In this document: positions 16,230 through 25,560 of the stretch, piece by piece
Position numbering within the stretch: the stretch's first letter is position 1
Layout of the letters: the number at the start of each line of letters is the position of its first letter
The notes under the pieces: model-generated
Database searches by the model: none
Told to the model about the DNA's origin: nothing
The model's input: the letters and a program-made list of their open reading frames with translations, nothing else
NCBI GenBank assembly: GCA_949879795.1
Contig: CATLBR010000003.1
Location: forward strand, 1 to 64,000
DNA from: an uncultured Hungatella sp.
GTDB lineage: Bacteria > Bacillota > Clostridia > Lachnospirales > Lachnospiraceae
Direction: 5' to 3'
DNA length: 64,000 nt
Program-made: the position numbers and the translations under genes

Positions 16230-17504
16230 TTAAGCCTCGTCGATGGCCTTCCCGATATCATGCCTCATATATTTGTTGGCAAACTGGATCCACTCCGTCG
16301 CCGCGTAGGCGTTGGCTCTGGCCTGCTTCAGGTCTTCTCCTACAGCCGTAACCCCGAGAACCCGACCGCCGTTGGTCACGATCTGTCCGCTTTCGTCAAA
16401 TTTGCTGCCGGCATGGAAGACATAGTATCCGTCTTTGTCTTTAAAGCTGTCAAGACCGAAAATAGGCAGCCCTTTTTCATAGTGCTCAGGATATCCGTCG
16501 GAGGCCAGAACCACGCATACCGCCGCATTGTCTTCAAATTCCAGTTCTACCTTGTCCAGCGTGCCGTCGATACACGCCTCAAATACATCCACAATGTCGT
16601 TCTTCATTCTGGGCAGAACTACCTGGGTCTCCGGATCCCCAAACCTGGCGTTGAACTCCAGAACCTTTGGTCCGTTTTCGGTGAGCATCAGACCGAAAAA
16701 GATAATCCCCTTAAACTCTCTGCCCTCCGCTCTCATGGCATCCACTGTGGGCTGGAAAATGTTGGTCCTGCAGAACGCGTCCACTTCTCTGGTGTAAAAA
16801 GGACTGGGAGAAAATGTCCCCATGCCGCCGGTGTTTAGGCCTTCATCTCCGTCTTTGGCCCTCTTGTGATCCTGGGCGGAGGTCATCACCTTGATAGTCT
16901 TTCCGTCCACGAAGGAGAGCACGGACACTTCCCTGCCCGTCATGAATTCTTCTGCCACGATCCTGTCTCCTGCGGAGCCGAACTGTCTGTCCATCATCAA
17001 TGTTTTGACGCCTTCCTCAGCCTCCTCGTGGGTATTGCAGATGAGAACCCCCTTTCCCAGAGCCAGGCCATCCGCCTTCAGAACGATAGGCATATTCGCT
17101 GTCTTCAGATACGCGAGGGCCTTCTCGGGGGAATCGAAGGTCTCATAAGCCGCCGTGGGAATGTTGTACTTTTTCATCAGATCCTTTGAAAACGCTTTTG
17201 ACCCTTCCAGGACAGCCGCGTTCTTTCTAGGTCCGAACACTCTGAGCCCAGCAGCCTCGAAAGCGTCCACCGCTCCCGCCGCCAGCGGATCATCAGGCCC
17301 GATGATGGTCAGATCGATGGCCTTTTCTTTCGCGAACCTGGTCAGACCGTCAAAATCCATGACTCCTATGTCCACACACTCTGCCACCTGTGCAATTCCC
17401 GCGTTGCCGGGAGCGCAGTACAGCTTTTCCACCTTTGGGCTCTGGGCCACTTTCCACGCGATGGCGTGCTCTCTTCCGCCGCCGCCTACAATCAATACTT
17501 TCAT
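16230..17504 (-). CDS. purD: Phosphoribosylamine-glycine ligase (GAR synthetase)
   Basis: A 424-residue ATP-grasp enzyme for step two of purine synthesis, joining glycine to phosphoribosylamine. The N-terminal GGGGREHAIAWK, the ATP-grasp region VLKADGLALGKGV, and NTGGMGTFSPSPFY and EFNARFGDPETQ are all present. The ATG at 17504 follows AGGAGG; five codons upstream is only an in-frame alternative. It is downstream of purEMN on the same strand but separated by a terminator hairpin and a promoter of its own, so it is likely a separate transcript. Confidence 0.97.
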   Translation of the reverse strand: MKVLIVGGGGREHAIAWKVAQSPKVEKLYCAPGNAGIAQVAECVDIGVMDFDGLTRFAKEKAIDLTIIGPDDPLAAGAVDAFEAAGLRVFGPRKNAAVLEGSKAFSKDLMKKYNIPTAAYETFDSPEKALAYLKTANMPIVLKADGLALGKGVLICNTHEEAEEGVKTLMMDRQFGSAGDRIVAEEFMTGREVSVLSFVDGKTIKVMTSAQDHKRAKDGDEGLNTGGMGTFSPSPFYTREVDAFCRTNIFQPTVDAMRAEGREFKGIIFFGLMLTENGPKVLEFNARFGDPETQVVLPRMKNDIVDVFEACIDGTLDKVELEFEDNAAVCVVLASDGYPEHYEKGLPIFGLDSFKDKDGYYVFHAGSKFDESGQIVTNGGRVLGVTAVGEDLKQARANAYAATEWIQFANKYMRHDIGKAIDEA

Positions 17505-17548
17505 GTTCCGCCTCCTCACTCTTTTTGTCTGCGTCTAACATCCATATC

Positions 17549-17577
17549 ATTATATCGGATATTGCCTGTAAACGCAA
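17549..17577 (-). promoter_or_regulatory. Sigma-A promoter of purD
   Basis: TTGCGT and a perfect TATAAT on the minus strand are 17 bases apart, about 45 bases before the purD ATG. Confidence 0.6.
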
Positions 17578-17681
17578 AACAATTTTTTACGAGAATATAG
17601 GCTTTACACCCTCCAGGCAATTACTTATACTATAGTTGTGGACATATGGAAACAGCACTGTGAAATGAAGAATAAAACCAG

Positions 17682-17713
17682 GAATCCCCCGCGAAACAGG
17701 CTGCGGGGGATTC
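17682..17713. terminator. Two-way intrinsic terminator after purN
   Basis: GAATCCCCCGC and GCGGGGGATTC pair perfectly over 11 bases with a 10-base loop. On the minus strand it starts seven bases after purN and is followed by CTGGTTTTATTC; on the plus strand by TGTTTTTT. It separates purEMN from purD. Confidence 0.85.
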
Positions 17714-17719
17714 TGTTTT

Positions 17720-18313
17720 TTATAACTTCTTGTTGGCAATCATATGGATGGCCTGGGGAAGGAGTTTCCACTCCGCCTCCTCCATGACCCGTCTCTGTAG
17801 GATCTCCGGCGTATCTCCCGGAAGCACCTCCACCGCTTTCTGGAGGATAATGGGACCGGAGTCCATGCCCTCGTCCACAAAATGCACCGTGGCCCCTGTC
17901 AGCTTTACCCCTCTTTTCAGAGCCGCCTCGTGGACCTTCAGTCCATAGTATCCCACTCCGCAGAAGGCGGGAATTAAGGACGGGTGAATATTGATGATCT
18001 TATTTCTGTATTTCTGTATCATGGCAGGGGGAATCGTCACCAGGAATCCAGCCAGCACGATGAGATCCAGGTCATACTCGTCTACCTTCTTGAGAAATGC
18101 CTCGTTAAAGGCCTCCCTGCTCTCAAATGACTTCGGAGACAGACATACCGCCTCTATGCCGTGGTTTTTGGCCCGCTCTAAGGCGTAGGCTCCCGGATTG
18201 TTGCTGATGACCACCTCCACTTCGGCGTTGGTGACGGTTTCGTTTTCCATGGCATCCAGAATGGCCTGGAGATTGGTTCCGCCTCCTGACACCATCACTC
18301 CCACTCTCAGCAT
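17720..18313 (-). CDS. purN: Phosphoribosylglycinamide formyltransferase
   Basis: A 197-residue folate-dependent enzyme, normal length, that formylates GAR with 10-formyl-tetrahydrofolate in step three of purine synthesis. It has the MVSGGGTNLQAI phosphate-binding start, the catalytic IINIHPSLIPAF segment with His, and TGATVHFVDEGMDSGPII with the catalytic Asp. Its ATG overlaps the end of purM by seven bases, so the two are coupled. A strong hairpin terminator follows. Confidence 0.96.
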   Translation of the reverse strand: MLRVGVMVSGGGTNLQAILDAMENETVTNAEVEVVISNNPGAYALERAKNHGIEAVCLSPKSFESREAFNEAFLKKVDEYDLDLIVLAGFLVTIPPAMIQKYRNKIINIHPSLIPAFCGVGYYGLKVHEAALKRGVKLTGATVHFVDEGMDSGPIILQKAVEVLPGDTPEILQRRVMEEAEWKLLPQAIHMIANKKL

Positions 18314-19338
18314 AAGGTCACTCCTTTTTCTCCCTCCTCGACAGATCCGATGATATAGGGGATCTCCCCTGCTGCCCTGATCATCTCCATGGTCTTATCC
18401 ACGTCAGCAGGGTCCACTGCCAGCACCATTCCGATCCCCATATTGAAGGTGTTGTACATCATCTCCGGCGCGATATCTCCTTTGGCAGCCAGAAGACGGA
18501 AAATGGCTGGAACCTCATAGCTGTCCTTTTTGATCACCGCCCGGGTGCCTTCTTTCAGCATACGGGGAACATTCTCATAGAAGCCACCGCCTGTAATATG
18601 GCTGCAGGCCTTCACCTTCACCCCCGCTTTCTTTATGCTCTTTAAGGCCTTCACATAGATCTTAGTGGGAGTCAGAAGGGTCTCTCCCAGAGTCCCGTCC
18701 AGTTCCTCATAAAAGGTCTCCAGCCCCTCTCTGGTCATCTCCTTCTCAAAGACTTTACGGACCAAGGAAAATCCGTTGGAATGAACGCCGGATGATGCCA
18801 TGCCGATGAGCACATCCCCGCTCCTTAAATTCTCGCAGGTGATCATATCCTTCTTGTCGCAGACCCCTACGGCAAACCCTGCCAGGTCGTAATCTTCCTC
18901 CGGCATAAGCCCCGGATGCTCCGCTGTCTCGCCGCCGATGAGAGCCGCTTCCGACTGGACACAGCCTTCGGCCACTCCTTTGACGATCTGGGCGATCTTC
19001 TCCGGATAATTCTTGCCACAGGCGATGTAGTCCAGGAAAAACAGCGGCTCGCCTCCGGCACAGGCAATATCGTTGACACACATGGCCACCGCGTCGATGC
19101 CGATGGTATCGTGCTTATCCATGATGATGGCCAGCTTTACCTTGGTCCCGCAGCCGTCTGTTCCCGACAGAAGCACCGGCTCTTCCATCTCCTTGATCTT
19201 GGAAAGGGAGAAAGCACCGGAAAATCCGCCCAAACCTCCCAGAACCTCCGGACGCATGGTCTCCATCACATGCCTTTTCATCAGTTCTACTGACTTATAT
19301 CCAGCCTCGATATCTACTCCTGCTTTCTTGTAATCCAT
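18307..19338 (-). CDS. purM: Phosphoribosylformylglycinamidine cyclo-ligase (AIR synthetase)
   Basis: A 343-residue member of the PurM/PurL fold, closing the imidazole ring with ATP in step five of purine synthesis. Family features are GGFSGAFSL, SGTDGCGTKVKLA, DIACAGGEPLFFLDYIACGK, GGETAEHPG and the C-terminal HITGGGFYENVPR. Start 19338 is chosen because GGAGG precedes it with correct spacing. It lies 43 bases after purE and overlaps purN. Confidence 0.97.
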   Translation of the reverse strand: MDYKKAGVDIEAGYKSVELMKRHVMETMRPEVLGGLGGFSGAFSLSKIKEMEEPVLLSGTDGCGTKVKLAIIMDKHDTIGIDAVAMCVNDIACAGGEPLFFLDYIACGKNYPEKIAQIVKGVAEGCVQSEAALIGGETAEHPGLMPEEDYDLAGFAVGVCDKKDMITCENLRSGDVLIGMASSGVHSNGFSLVRKVFEKEMTREGLETFYEELDGTLGETLLTPTKIYVKALKSIKKAGVKVKACSHITGGGFYENVPRMLKEGTRAVIKKDSYEVPAIFRLLAAKGDIAPEMMYNTFNMGIGMVLAVDPADVDKTMEMIRAAGEIPYIIGSVEEGEKGVTLC

Positions 19339-19381
19339 AACCAATCCTCCGTCATTTTATAGGCAGGCTTTGCAGCGCTGT

Positions 19382-19906
19382 CTATTTCTTCATCTGCGCC
19401 AGGTACTCTTTGTATCCGATCTGATCAAGTTTCTCTGCCTTGGACGCCACATCATTTTTCATGGCTTCCGAATATGCCTTTAATCTGCCAAGAAGTTCCG
19501 GATCAGACACGGCCAGGATCTTAGCCGCCAGAATCCCGGCGTTGGTTCCTCCGTTGATGGCCACAGTGGCCACCGGGATGCCGGAGGGCATCTGAACGAT
19601 GGAGTACAGGGAATCCACACCGCCAAGGTCAGATGTCTTCATCGGGATGCCGATAACCGGCATGGGAAACAACGCCGCGCACATGCCCGGCAGGTGAGCC
19701 GCTTTCCCCGCCCCCGCGATCACTACCTTGACGCCTTTCTCCTCCAGGGACTTGGCGTATTGAAAAAAGATATCCGGTTCTCTATGGGCGGAAATGACGG
19801 TCATATCAAAATCTACCCCCAGTTTCTCCAGTATATCCGCCGCCTGCGCCATAATGGGCATATCCGAATCACTGCCCATCACGATTCCAACCTTAGCCAT
19901 AGCCAA
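19382..19906 (-). CDS. purE: N5-carboxyaminoimidazole ribonucleotide mutase
   Basis: A 174-residue PurE. VGIVMGSDSDMPIM, the SAHREPD loop with the catalytic His, AGAGKAAHLPGM and the PVIGIPM segment are characteristic of class I enzymes that move the carboxyl of N5-CAIR. The first ATG at 19906 has AAGGAG seven bases upstream; a second ATG two codons later is too far from it. It is the first gene of purEMN, right after its own promoter. Confidence 0.97.
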   Translation of the reverse strand: MAMAKVGIVMGSDSDMPIMAQAADILEKLGVDFDMTVISAHREPDIFFQYAKSLEEKGVKVVIAGAGKAAHLPGMCAALFPMPVIGIPMKTSDLGGVDSLYSIVQMPSGIPVATVAINGGTNAGILAAKILAVSDPELLGRLKAYSEAMKNDVASKAEKLDQIGYKEYLAQMKK

Positions 19907-19938
19907 TCTCCTTTTCTGTGTACATTTTTATAAAAAAC

Positions 19939-19967
19939 ATCATACAAGTATTTTCAGGTGCCGTCAA
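19939..19967 (-). promoter_or_regulatory. Sigma-A promoter of purEMN
   Basis: TTGACG and TATGAT on the minus strand are 17 bases apart. The start near 19932 leaves a leader of only about 26 bases, too short for a purine riboswitch. The promoter lies 12 bases past the stop of the DUF4132 gene. Confidence 0.75.
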
Positions 19968-19978
19968 GATATTTATTC

Positions 19979-22900
19979 TCACATAATCTGATCCAAAATA
20001 AACGGATCTTTTATCTTTTTGTCCTCCGCCAGCAGCACGATCTTGGACATGATCTCCGCCGTCTTTGGGTCTTCGTCCACAAAGGGAAGGAACAGTTTCC
20101 CCCTTTTCTGGCTGTGTACGGGAAGTATGTGAAGCATGGCTCCGCCTTCCTGGTGCACCACACCGCTTCCAAGATGGACGGAATAGCTGGCCCGGCTGCC
20201 GGCGATGAGGGCGTGGCTGTCCTTCAAAGTCACATTCTTCAAGCCGAACAGAGGCAGGTTGAACTCTACGATCGCTCTTCTCATCTCGATGGTAGAATGG
20301 CTGGTTTCCGGGTCTACGCCTCCCGCGTGGGCCACACTGACTGCCAGGTCCACGTCCCGCATAACCTCGCTGTAGATCAGATCCGGCACTTCCTGGATAG
20401 CCAGCGGCGCAAAGGTCTTTCTGTCGGAGAATTCCACCCACTCCAGGGTGGGCGCCTCCACCTCGCTGGGGGAGAACCAGTCGGCCAGGGCATAGATTCT
20501 GGCGATGATATTTTCCTTGTAGTAGATCTTCTGGAGTCCTTCCTCATAGTCCGCAACCCAGCGGCGGCCCCTCAAAGCTCCCACTGTTTTCTGAGGCTGA
20601 ATCTGGTTGCCTGCGAACATCCTGGAGTATTTTAGTCCAAGTTCTTCAGGCAGCTTTACGTACAGCTCTCTGAACACCTGCTTAAACGGCTGACGGAGCT
20701 GGCGGTCAAACAGGTATCTCTGATACTCATGCCACACGTCAGCCCTGTGTAAATCCAGGGGGTGGGCGATGCGCAGTTTGTCCTCTGCTTTCAGGGAAAA
20801 TGTCTGTCCGTCCCATGCCCGGAGACATAGTGTTTTGGCGGCGTCCTGCCAGCCAGTCTCCTCTTCCCGGGCGAACCCCATCCTCTCTGCCCCCACAAAC
20901 ACCAGAGGGTCCAGGATGGCCTTTACCACAGGATTTTTAAACAGACCGAGCACTTCTGAAGCCGTAAACCAGTCTCCGCTCTCCATGGACTCTTCCATCA
21001 TCTTTTTCGCGCGGACATACTGATCCTTCAGCTTCTTGTGGGCGTCCTTCACCTCCAGAACATAAGGTTTTTTCCCAAGCCTGGAGGGCACTGATTTCAG
21101 CGGCTTTCCGCTTTTTCTGCACAGGATGCTGCTCTTTCCATCATCGCTGATATCCAGACAGATCTCCACATCTTCCACAGGAGTCCAGCTCATGTAGGGG
21201 GCAAATTCTTCTATCAGCTCTGTCTCCATATTAAGGGTCAGCCTGGTCACATCGGAAAACCCGGCGTGGACACTTAAGTTTACCAGTGCGATCTGGGCAG
21301 CTTTGGTCTCGCTGGCCCTCCTCTGAGCCCCAAACTGTCGGGCCTCCTTGGCATAATTCTGGATAAACTGATATCGCCCCACCATATCCTTCTGACGTTC
21401 CCTGCGGAAAGGAACCAGACCGCAGCTCATCAGCAGGTCTTTGTTCCTCTTGGACTTGATCTCCTCCTGCAGCTGCTCCACCGTCACCTTCCCTGAAGCT
21501 GCATCCGCGTACTTTCTGGCTCTGGAGTGTTTCTGCCCGTCGGAAATATACTTGGCAGCCTTGTAGAGCAGACTGAAATTTTTCTCCCCCAGGAGCGCGT
21601 AGCACTCTTTAAACCAGTCAATATCGAAAGCGCCGTCCTGGAGCTCTTCTATAGATAAAGGTGTATATTTGGCGATCATGGCCTGCTTTTGTTCATCAAA
21701 CCGCTCGTTCATGTGGGCCATGAAATAATAGCAGCCGCTCTTTAAGCCCTTCCACCCCAGATATTCCTGAATGACATCGATCCACTGGGGAGCGTACATA
21801 GCCACCTCCACCAGGCGGTCAGCCTTGACGCTGGTTCCCTTGAGGGCTGCCTTTAACCTGTTTCCGTCGTCGTCTTCTGCAGGGTAGCAGGACTTCAGCA
21901 GAAGGCTTAAAGTATCCTTTTTGGTGTTCCTGGAAGTGTAGTACCAGGAATAATAGGTTTCACGGCTGAGGGTGTCTTTTCCCAGGGCCATGAGAATCCT
22001 GGACAGATAGGTTACGCCGCAGATATAGGAGACTCCGACCATATCCGGGGACACCAAAGTTTCGGCCTCGCCCCGGCGGAGTTCGATATCCACAAATACA
22101 GGGATGATGGCGTCATACAGTTCCCGCACCAGTTTTCCGCACCAGGTATCCTGTCCCACAAGTTCCGCTCCGCGCTCTGCCACCTCACGGCCCATGGTGC
22201 TGCCGAAGAATTTGTTCCACAGCTGTCGGTTGCCGGGCTTCTGGTATTCTCCCTTCACCAACTGGGTCAGAGCCCTCAGGCAGGTGGCCCGGTGATAGTA
22301 GTTCAGCACCGCCTTGAACAGAATGTCTCTGGAGATAAGGCCCATGTGGAAGGCTTTTAAAAACCAGTATGGGCTCAGAGGAGTGAGCCCGTCTCCGTAT
22401 GCGGTGCGGGTACCGCTGAAGAACTGTGTTCTCTCTCTGTCCAATCTGCATTTCAGTTCCAGGCCCCAGGCGGCATAGAATGCCTCCGTAAATTCTTCAT
22501 CAGTCTCCCAGTACTGGAGTCCCTCCAAAAGCCGGTCGATAAACCGGACCTGATTTATGGACACAGAAGAATTGTAGAGTCTGTCATTCCACCCTTTATA
22601 CTGGTAAGAGATCATCACATTTTCCTTGGTCATCACAGGTGTCAGGGCTCTGGCAGCCTGGATTCCTGCTCTTAACAGGAATTTTTTATCTTTAAACTCA
22701 TGGCGGAAAACACCTCGGATCTCATTGATCTGCTTGGTGTACTCCAGCCCCAGGGGTTCCGGTTTAAAAGGCGTCCTCCCAAAGAGGGCTTTGTAGAAGG
22801 GTCGGCTGTTTTCGATGATCTGACTGTTGGTAAAGATGTGCCTGGCCTCCAGTTCCACAAAGACGCCGTAATTCCCGATCTCCTCCTCATAAAAGGCCCG

Positions 22901-25108
22901 CAGTTCCTTCTCCAGAGGGTAACTCTCCAGCCCGAAAAATCCGCTGTCATTCATGGCGCTGTCTTTTATGCGCCAGAACGAGTCGCCGACCAAAGCCTTG
23001 TCGCCTGATGCAGACTCATACTCGTCGTCCTTGTGGGCCTTGATGAGGGCATCCAGTTTTTTAATCTTCTGGATAATCTCCTTCTCTGTCAGGGAAACGC
23101 ACTGTTTTAGGGCATCCGTTCCGGGATTCTGTTCCGGAATTTTCTCCTCGGCCTCCGGGTCATAGAGCCCAACCCCTTTTTCCGAAGCTCTGGATGGCTG
23201 CTGATTGCCCAGAATTTCCCCCAGAAGCACCTTCTCTTTGTCCGTGGGATTCTCTACAAGGGAGGCGAGAGGCCTTACCTTCTGGTAAAACTCTGCTTTC
23301 TCTTTCCGGGCGGACAGCCGCAGAAGTATGTCCAGACCGCCGCTGCGCTTCTCCTCCTTTTTGTCCGCCAGAAGCCTTTTCAGGCACTCCTCCATATCTT
23401 TTTCCGGCTGGTCCATGAGAAAACCGAGAAGTTCCTTCCGCAGGCCGCTTCTCTTAAACCGCAGCATATCCTCCATCAGCTGGTAATCCCTGCTCTCCAG
23501 AGACATGTTCTTCACCAGAGAGACGGCCTTTTTGGAGCTGGATTCCTCGGCGATTCCCATGGCCTGGATCAGGATATCCTTCTGGGCCCGGTTCTTAGGA
23601 TCGTACAGGAGAAGCGTCATCAGATCCGGCCGCCCGTAGCTGCCGGACATCTCCGCCAAAAGCCCTGCCGCCTGAGTGATCTTCTCCTGGTCTTCCAGCA
23701 CATAGGCAAGAAACGCCAGATGCCTGATGACGTGGGCAGGGGTCATCTCAACCCGGTACCATGGGAAGATACATGGGTCATAAACCAGCCCCTTTTTGGG
23801 AATCCGCTCATATATGCTGAAAAATATGCCATAGAGTTTCTCCGCGGTCTCGCGGCTGTCATAGTAATCCGTCACCACCGGTTTTACCGGCCTTTCCTTT
23901 GCGATACCGTCTGTAGGATCCTTTTTTAAAAGTCCTCTGATCCATCCGTAGAGCTCTGAGGAGTACGCGGGAAGAAAAGCCGCCACCAGCTCCAGGTCGT
24001 CCCAGTACTCCATAAGGACTTTCCCGGCGGTTCTCTTTCGGATCTGATTGTCAAACAGGTTCTGATTATAGTAGGAGGCAGTCAACTTCTGGTTTTTTGT
24101 GCCGAAATCGATGAGCTTCATCATGGCCTCCACGGCTTGGTCGGCCTCGTCAAAGCCCAAAGCCCACAGTGCCACGCTGATCTCGACAGAATCATTTCCC
24201 GCCAGCAGCCTGCGGCATACGCTCTTGTCTCTCAGGCACTGCCCCATAAGGATTAACAGCTTGTCCGTCACCCGGTCCACGCTGTTGTCATCAAATATTC
24301 CGATCCAGGTTGCCACGGACCGCTTCACTGAAGAATACCTGCTCAGCTGGTTGTCCTCTATAACTTTTAAGAGTACCAGAAACGCCTCTTTGGTCCCCTC
24401 GTCCATGGCCTCGCAGATACACTGGCGCAGGCCCTCCTGAAGCCTTGCTGCCAGGAGAAGGTCTCCCAGCAGTTTATGTAATTCGATGCTGTCCGACCGG
24501 ATGATTCCCAGAATCATCTCCCGGTTGAGATAAGCAGTGTTGCTCTCGCTGAGAATCAAGTCTTTCAGAGCGCCTATGACCTTGTGGTTTCCCCGATCGA
24601 TCTCCGCGGCGTAGATATAGCTGAAATTTCTGTCAAAGCCCCAGGAATTTCTGGCGTAATCCAGTGTCTCAGGATCCATTCGCCCGTAGATGAAATCCTC
24701 CACGGACACTTTGCAGTACCTGAGATTTTCATAGGCTGCCAGAATGAAAAATGCCTGGCGTGCACAGGGGCCGTACTGAGCCGTCCGCACGGTTCTCCGG
24801 TTCCAGCCTGAAGAGAAAGGAAATCGGTTCAGCTTGTCCACAATATATAAAAAGGACTCTGTCAATTCCTCCGGAACAAAAAAATTTACAAGCCCTCTTC
24901 CGCGAAACCACTGAGACGGAGTCAGATTCTCATTCTTGTAAAACTGAGCCACTGCCTTGGATATGTTCTCTCCCCTGCTTTCCAGAATGTCAAGGGCCAG
25001 GGCCTTGTCCTGACCGGACAGCTTTCCCAGTTTTCTGTCCCGCTCCGTTCTCCTTGCCTGGTCAATGGCCGCCCGGGTATTTCTGTCATACTCTCCCATA
25101 ATCACCAC
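19979..25108 (-). CDS. Giant DUF4132-family protein (DUF5724/DUF4132 architecture)
   Basis: A 1709-residue soluble protein with no signal peptide or membrane span. The first 700 residues or so are helical and read like an irregular HEAT/ARM-type scaffold. A charged linker lies near 690-720. The C-terminal third carries DUF4132 features: a helical KKLKDQYVRAKKMMEESM segment, then RAWDGQTFSLK, LRIAHPLDL, a W-containing stretch and QPFKQVFRELY around residues 1480-1570. E. coli MolR (YehI) is a relative. Related large proteins sit next to MoxR ATPase and vWA genes elsewhere, but none is visible here. GTG at 25108 overlaps the 146-residue gene by seven bases; ATG at 25099 is an alternative with AGGAAGG upstream. 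Function unknown. Confidence 0.8.
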   Translation of the reverse strand: MVIMGEYDRNTRAAIDQARRTERDRKLGKLSGQDKALALDILESRGENISKAVAQFYKNENLTPSQWFRGRGLVNFFVPEELTESFLYIVDKLNRFPFSSGWNRRTVRTAQYGPCARQAFFILAAYENLRYCKVSVEDFIYGRMDPETLDYARNSWGFDRNFSYIYAAEIDRGNHKVIGALKDLILSESNTAYLNREMILGIIRSDSIELHKLLGDLLLAARLQEGLRQCICEAMDEGTKEAFLVLLKVIEDNQLSRYSSVKRSVATWIGIFDDNSVDRVTDKLLILMGQCLRDKSVCRRLLAGNDSVEISVALWALGFDEADQAVEAMMKLIDFGTKNQKLTASYYNQNLFDNQIRKRTAGKVLMEYWDDLELVAAFLPAYSSELYGWIRGLLKKDPTDGIAKERPVKPVVTDYYDSRETAEKLYGIFFSIYERIPKKGLVYDPCIFPWYRVEMTPAHVIRHLAFLAYVLEDQEKITQAAGLLAEMSGSYGRPDLMTLLLYDPKNRAQKDILIQAMGIAEESSSKKAVSLVKNMSLESRDYQLMEDMLRFKRSGLRKELLGFLMDQPEKDMEECLKRLLADKKEEKRSGGLDILLRLSARKEKAEFYQKVRPLASLVENPTDKEKVLLGEILGNQQPSRASEKGVGLYDPEAEEKIPEQNPGTDALKQCVSLTEKEIIQKIKKLDALIKAHKDDEYESASGDKALVGDSFWRIKDSAMNDSGFFGLESYPLEKELRAFYEEEIGNYGVFVELEARHIFTNSQIIENSRPFYKALFGRTPFKPEPLGLEYTKQINEIRGVFRHEFKDKKFLLRAGIQAARALTPVMTKENVMISYQYKGWNDRLYNSSVSINQVRFIDRLLEGLQYWETDEEFTEAFYAAWGLELKCRLDRERTQFFSGTRTAYGDGLTPLSPYWFLKAFHMGLISRDILFKAVLNYYHRATCLRALTQLVKGEYQKPGNRQLWNKFFGSTMGREVAERGAELVGQDTWCGKLVRELYDAIIPVFVDIELRRGEAETLVSPDMVGVSYICGVTYLSRILMALGKDTLSRETYYSWYYTSRNTKKDTLSLLLKSCYPAEDDDGNRLKAALKGTSVKADRLVEVAMYAPQWIDVIQEYLGWKGLKSGCYYFMAHMNERFDEQKQAMIAKYTPLSIEELQDGAFDIDWFKECYALLGEKNFSLLYKAAKYISDGQKHSRARKYADAASGKVTVEQLQEEIKSKRNKDLLMSCGLVPFRRERQKDMVGRYQFIQNYAKEARQFGAQRRASETKAAQIALVNLSVHAGFSDVTRLTLNMETELIEEFAPYMSWTPVEDVEICLDISDDGKSSILCRKSGKPLKSVPSRLGKKPYVLEVKDAHKKLKDQYVRAKKMMEESMESGDWFTASEVLGLFKNPVVKAILDPLVFVGAERMGFAREEETGWQDAAKTLCLRAWDGQTFSLKAEDKLRIAHPLDLHRADVWHEYQRYLFDRQLRQPFKQVFRELYVKLPEELGLKYSRMFAGNQIQPQKTVGALRGRRWVADYEEGLQKIYYKENIIARIYALADWFSPSEVEAPTLEWVEFSDRKTFAPLAIQEVPDLIYSEVMRDVDLAVSVAHAGGVDPETSHSTIEMRRAIVEFNLPLFGLKNVTLKDSHALIAGSRASYSVHLGSGVVHQEGGAMLHILPVHSQKRGKLFLPFVDEDPKTAEIMSKIVLLAEDKKIKDPFILDQIM

Positions 25109-25542
25109 ATCCTTCCTGTGAGCATAGTCAGCCTCACAAAAGTAAATACATTGTCCTCCCCGGCCTCAACTGCTTCATTCAGTTCTTTGAGGGGCCTTTC
25201 GTCCAGGAAAATTCGGTATATGCCGTCCTCAAAGCACTGAATGGCATTGTCCATGGCTGCCTGGAGGTCTGCCTTCTTCTCTCCGTATATTGTCCCGAAA
25301 GATATCTTGCCGCTCTCGGCTTTATCCTCTATGGCCTCTTTGGTCAGGCATTTGAGGATCTCCGGCTGCTCAAGCCTCTGATTGTAATCTGTCACTCCCG
25401 CCTCTGTGAGACCGAGTATCAATTCTCTCACCGTAAATGAAGTGCCGGAAGACTCCCCTGATCCTAAAGGCAGGTCATAGGTGACCGGCACTATAGATTG
25501 CCTCCTCTTTCCCATGGATTTGATGTTGACTCGTATCTTCAT
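25102..25542 (-). CDS. Unknown 146-residue protein, DUF4132 partner
   Basis: I do not recognise a family. The N-terminal part reads as two beta strands (KIRVNIK, then IVPVTYDLP) joined by a basic turn, followed by a helix (TVRELILGLTEAG). That order resembles the start of a beta-grasp fold, but this is a reading of pattern only. A second half has a helix (KKADLQAAMDNAIQCFEDG) and a strand pair ending in VFTFVRLTMLTGRMW. There is no signal peptide. The stop overlaps the start of the giant gene and the start lies 18 bases after the M29 peptidase gene, so the three are coupled. Confidence 0.75.
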   Translation of the reverse strand: MKIRVNIKSMGKRRQSIVPVTYDLPLGSGESSGTSFTVRELILGLTEAGVTDYNQRLEQPEILKCLTKEAIEDKAESGKISFGTIYGEKKADLQAAMDNAIQCFEDGIYRIFLDERPLKELNEAVEAGEDNVFTFVRLTMLTGRMW

Positions 25543-25560
25543 ACAAACCTTCCTTCTCTT

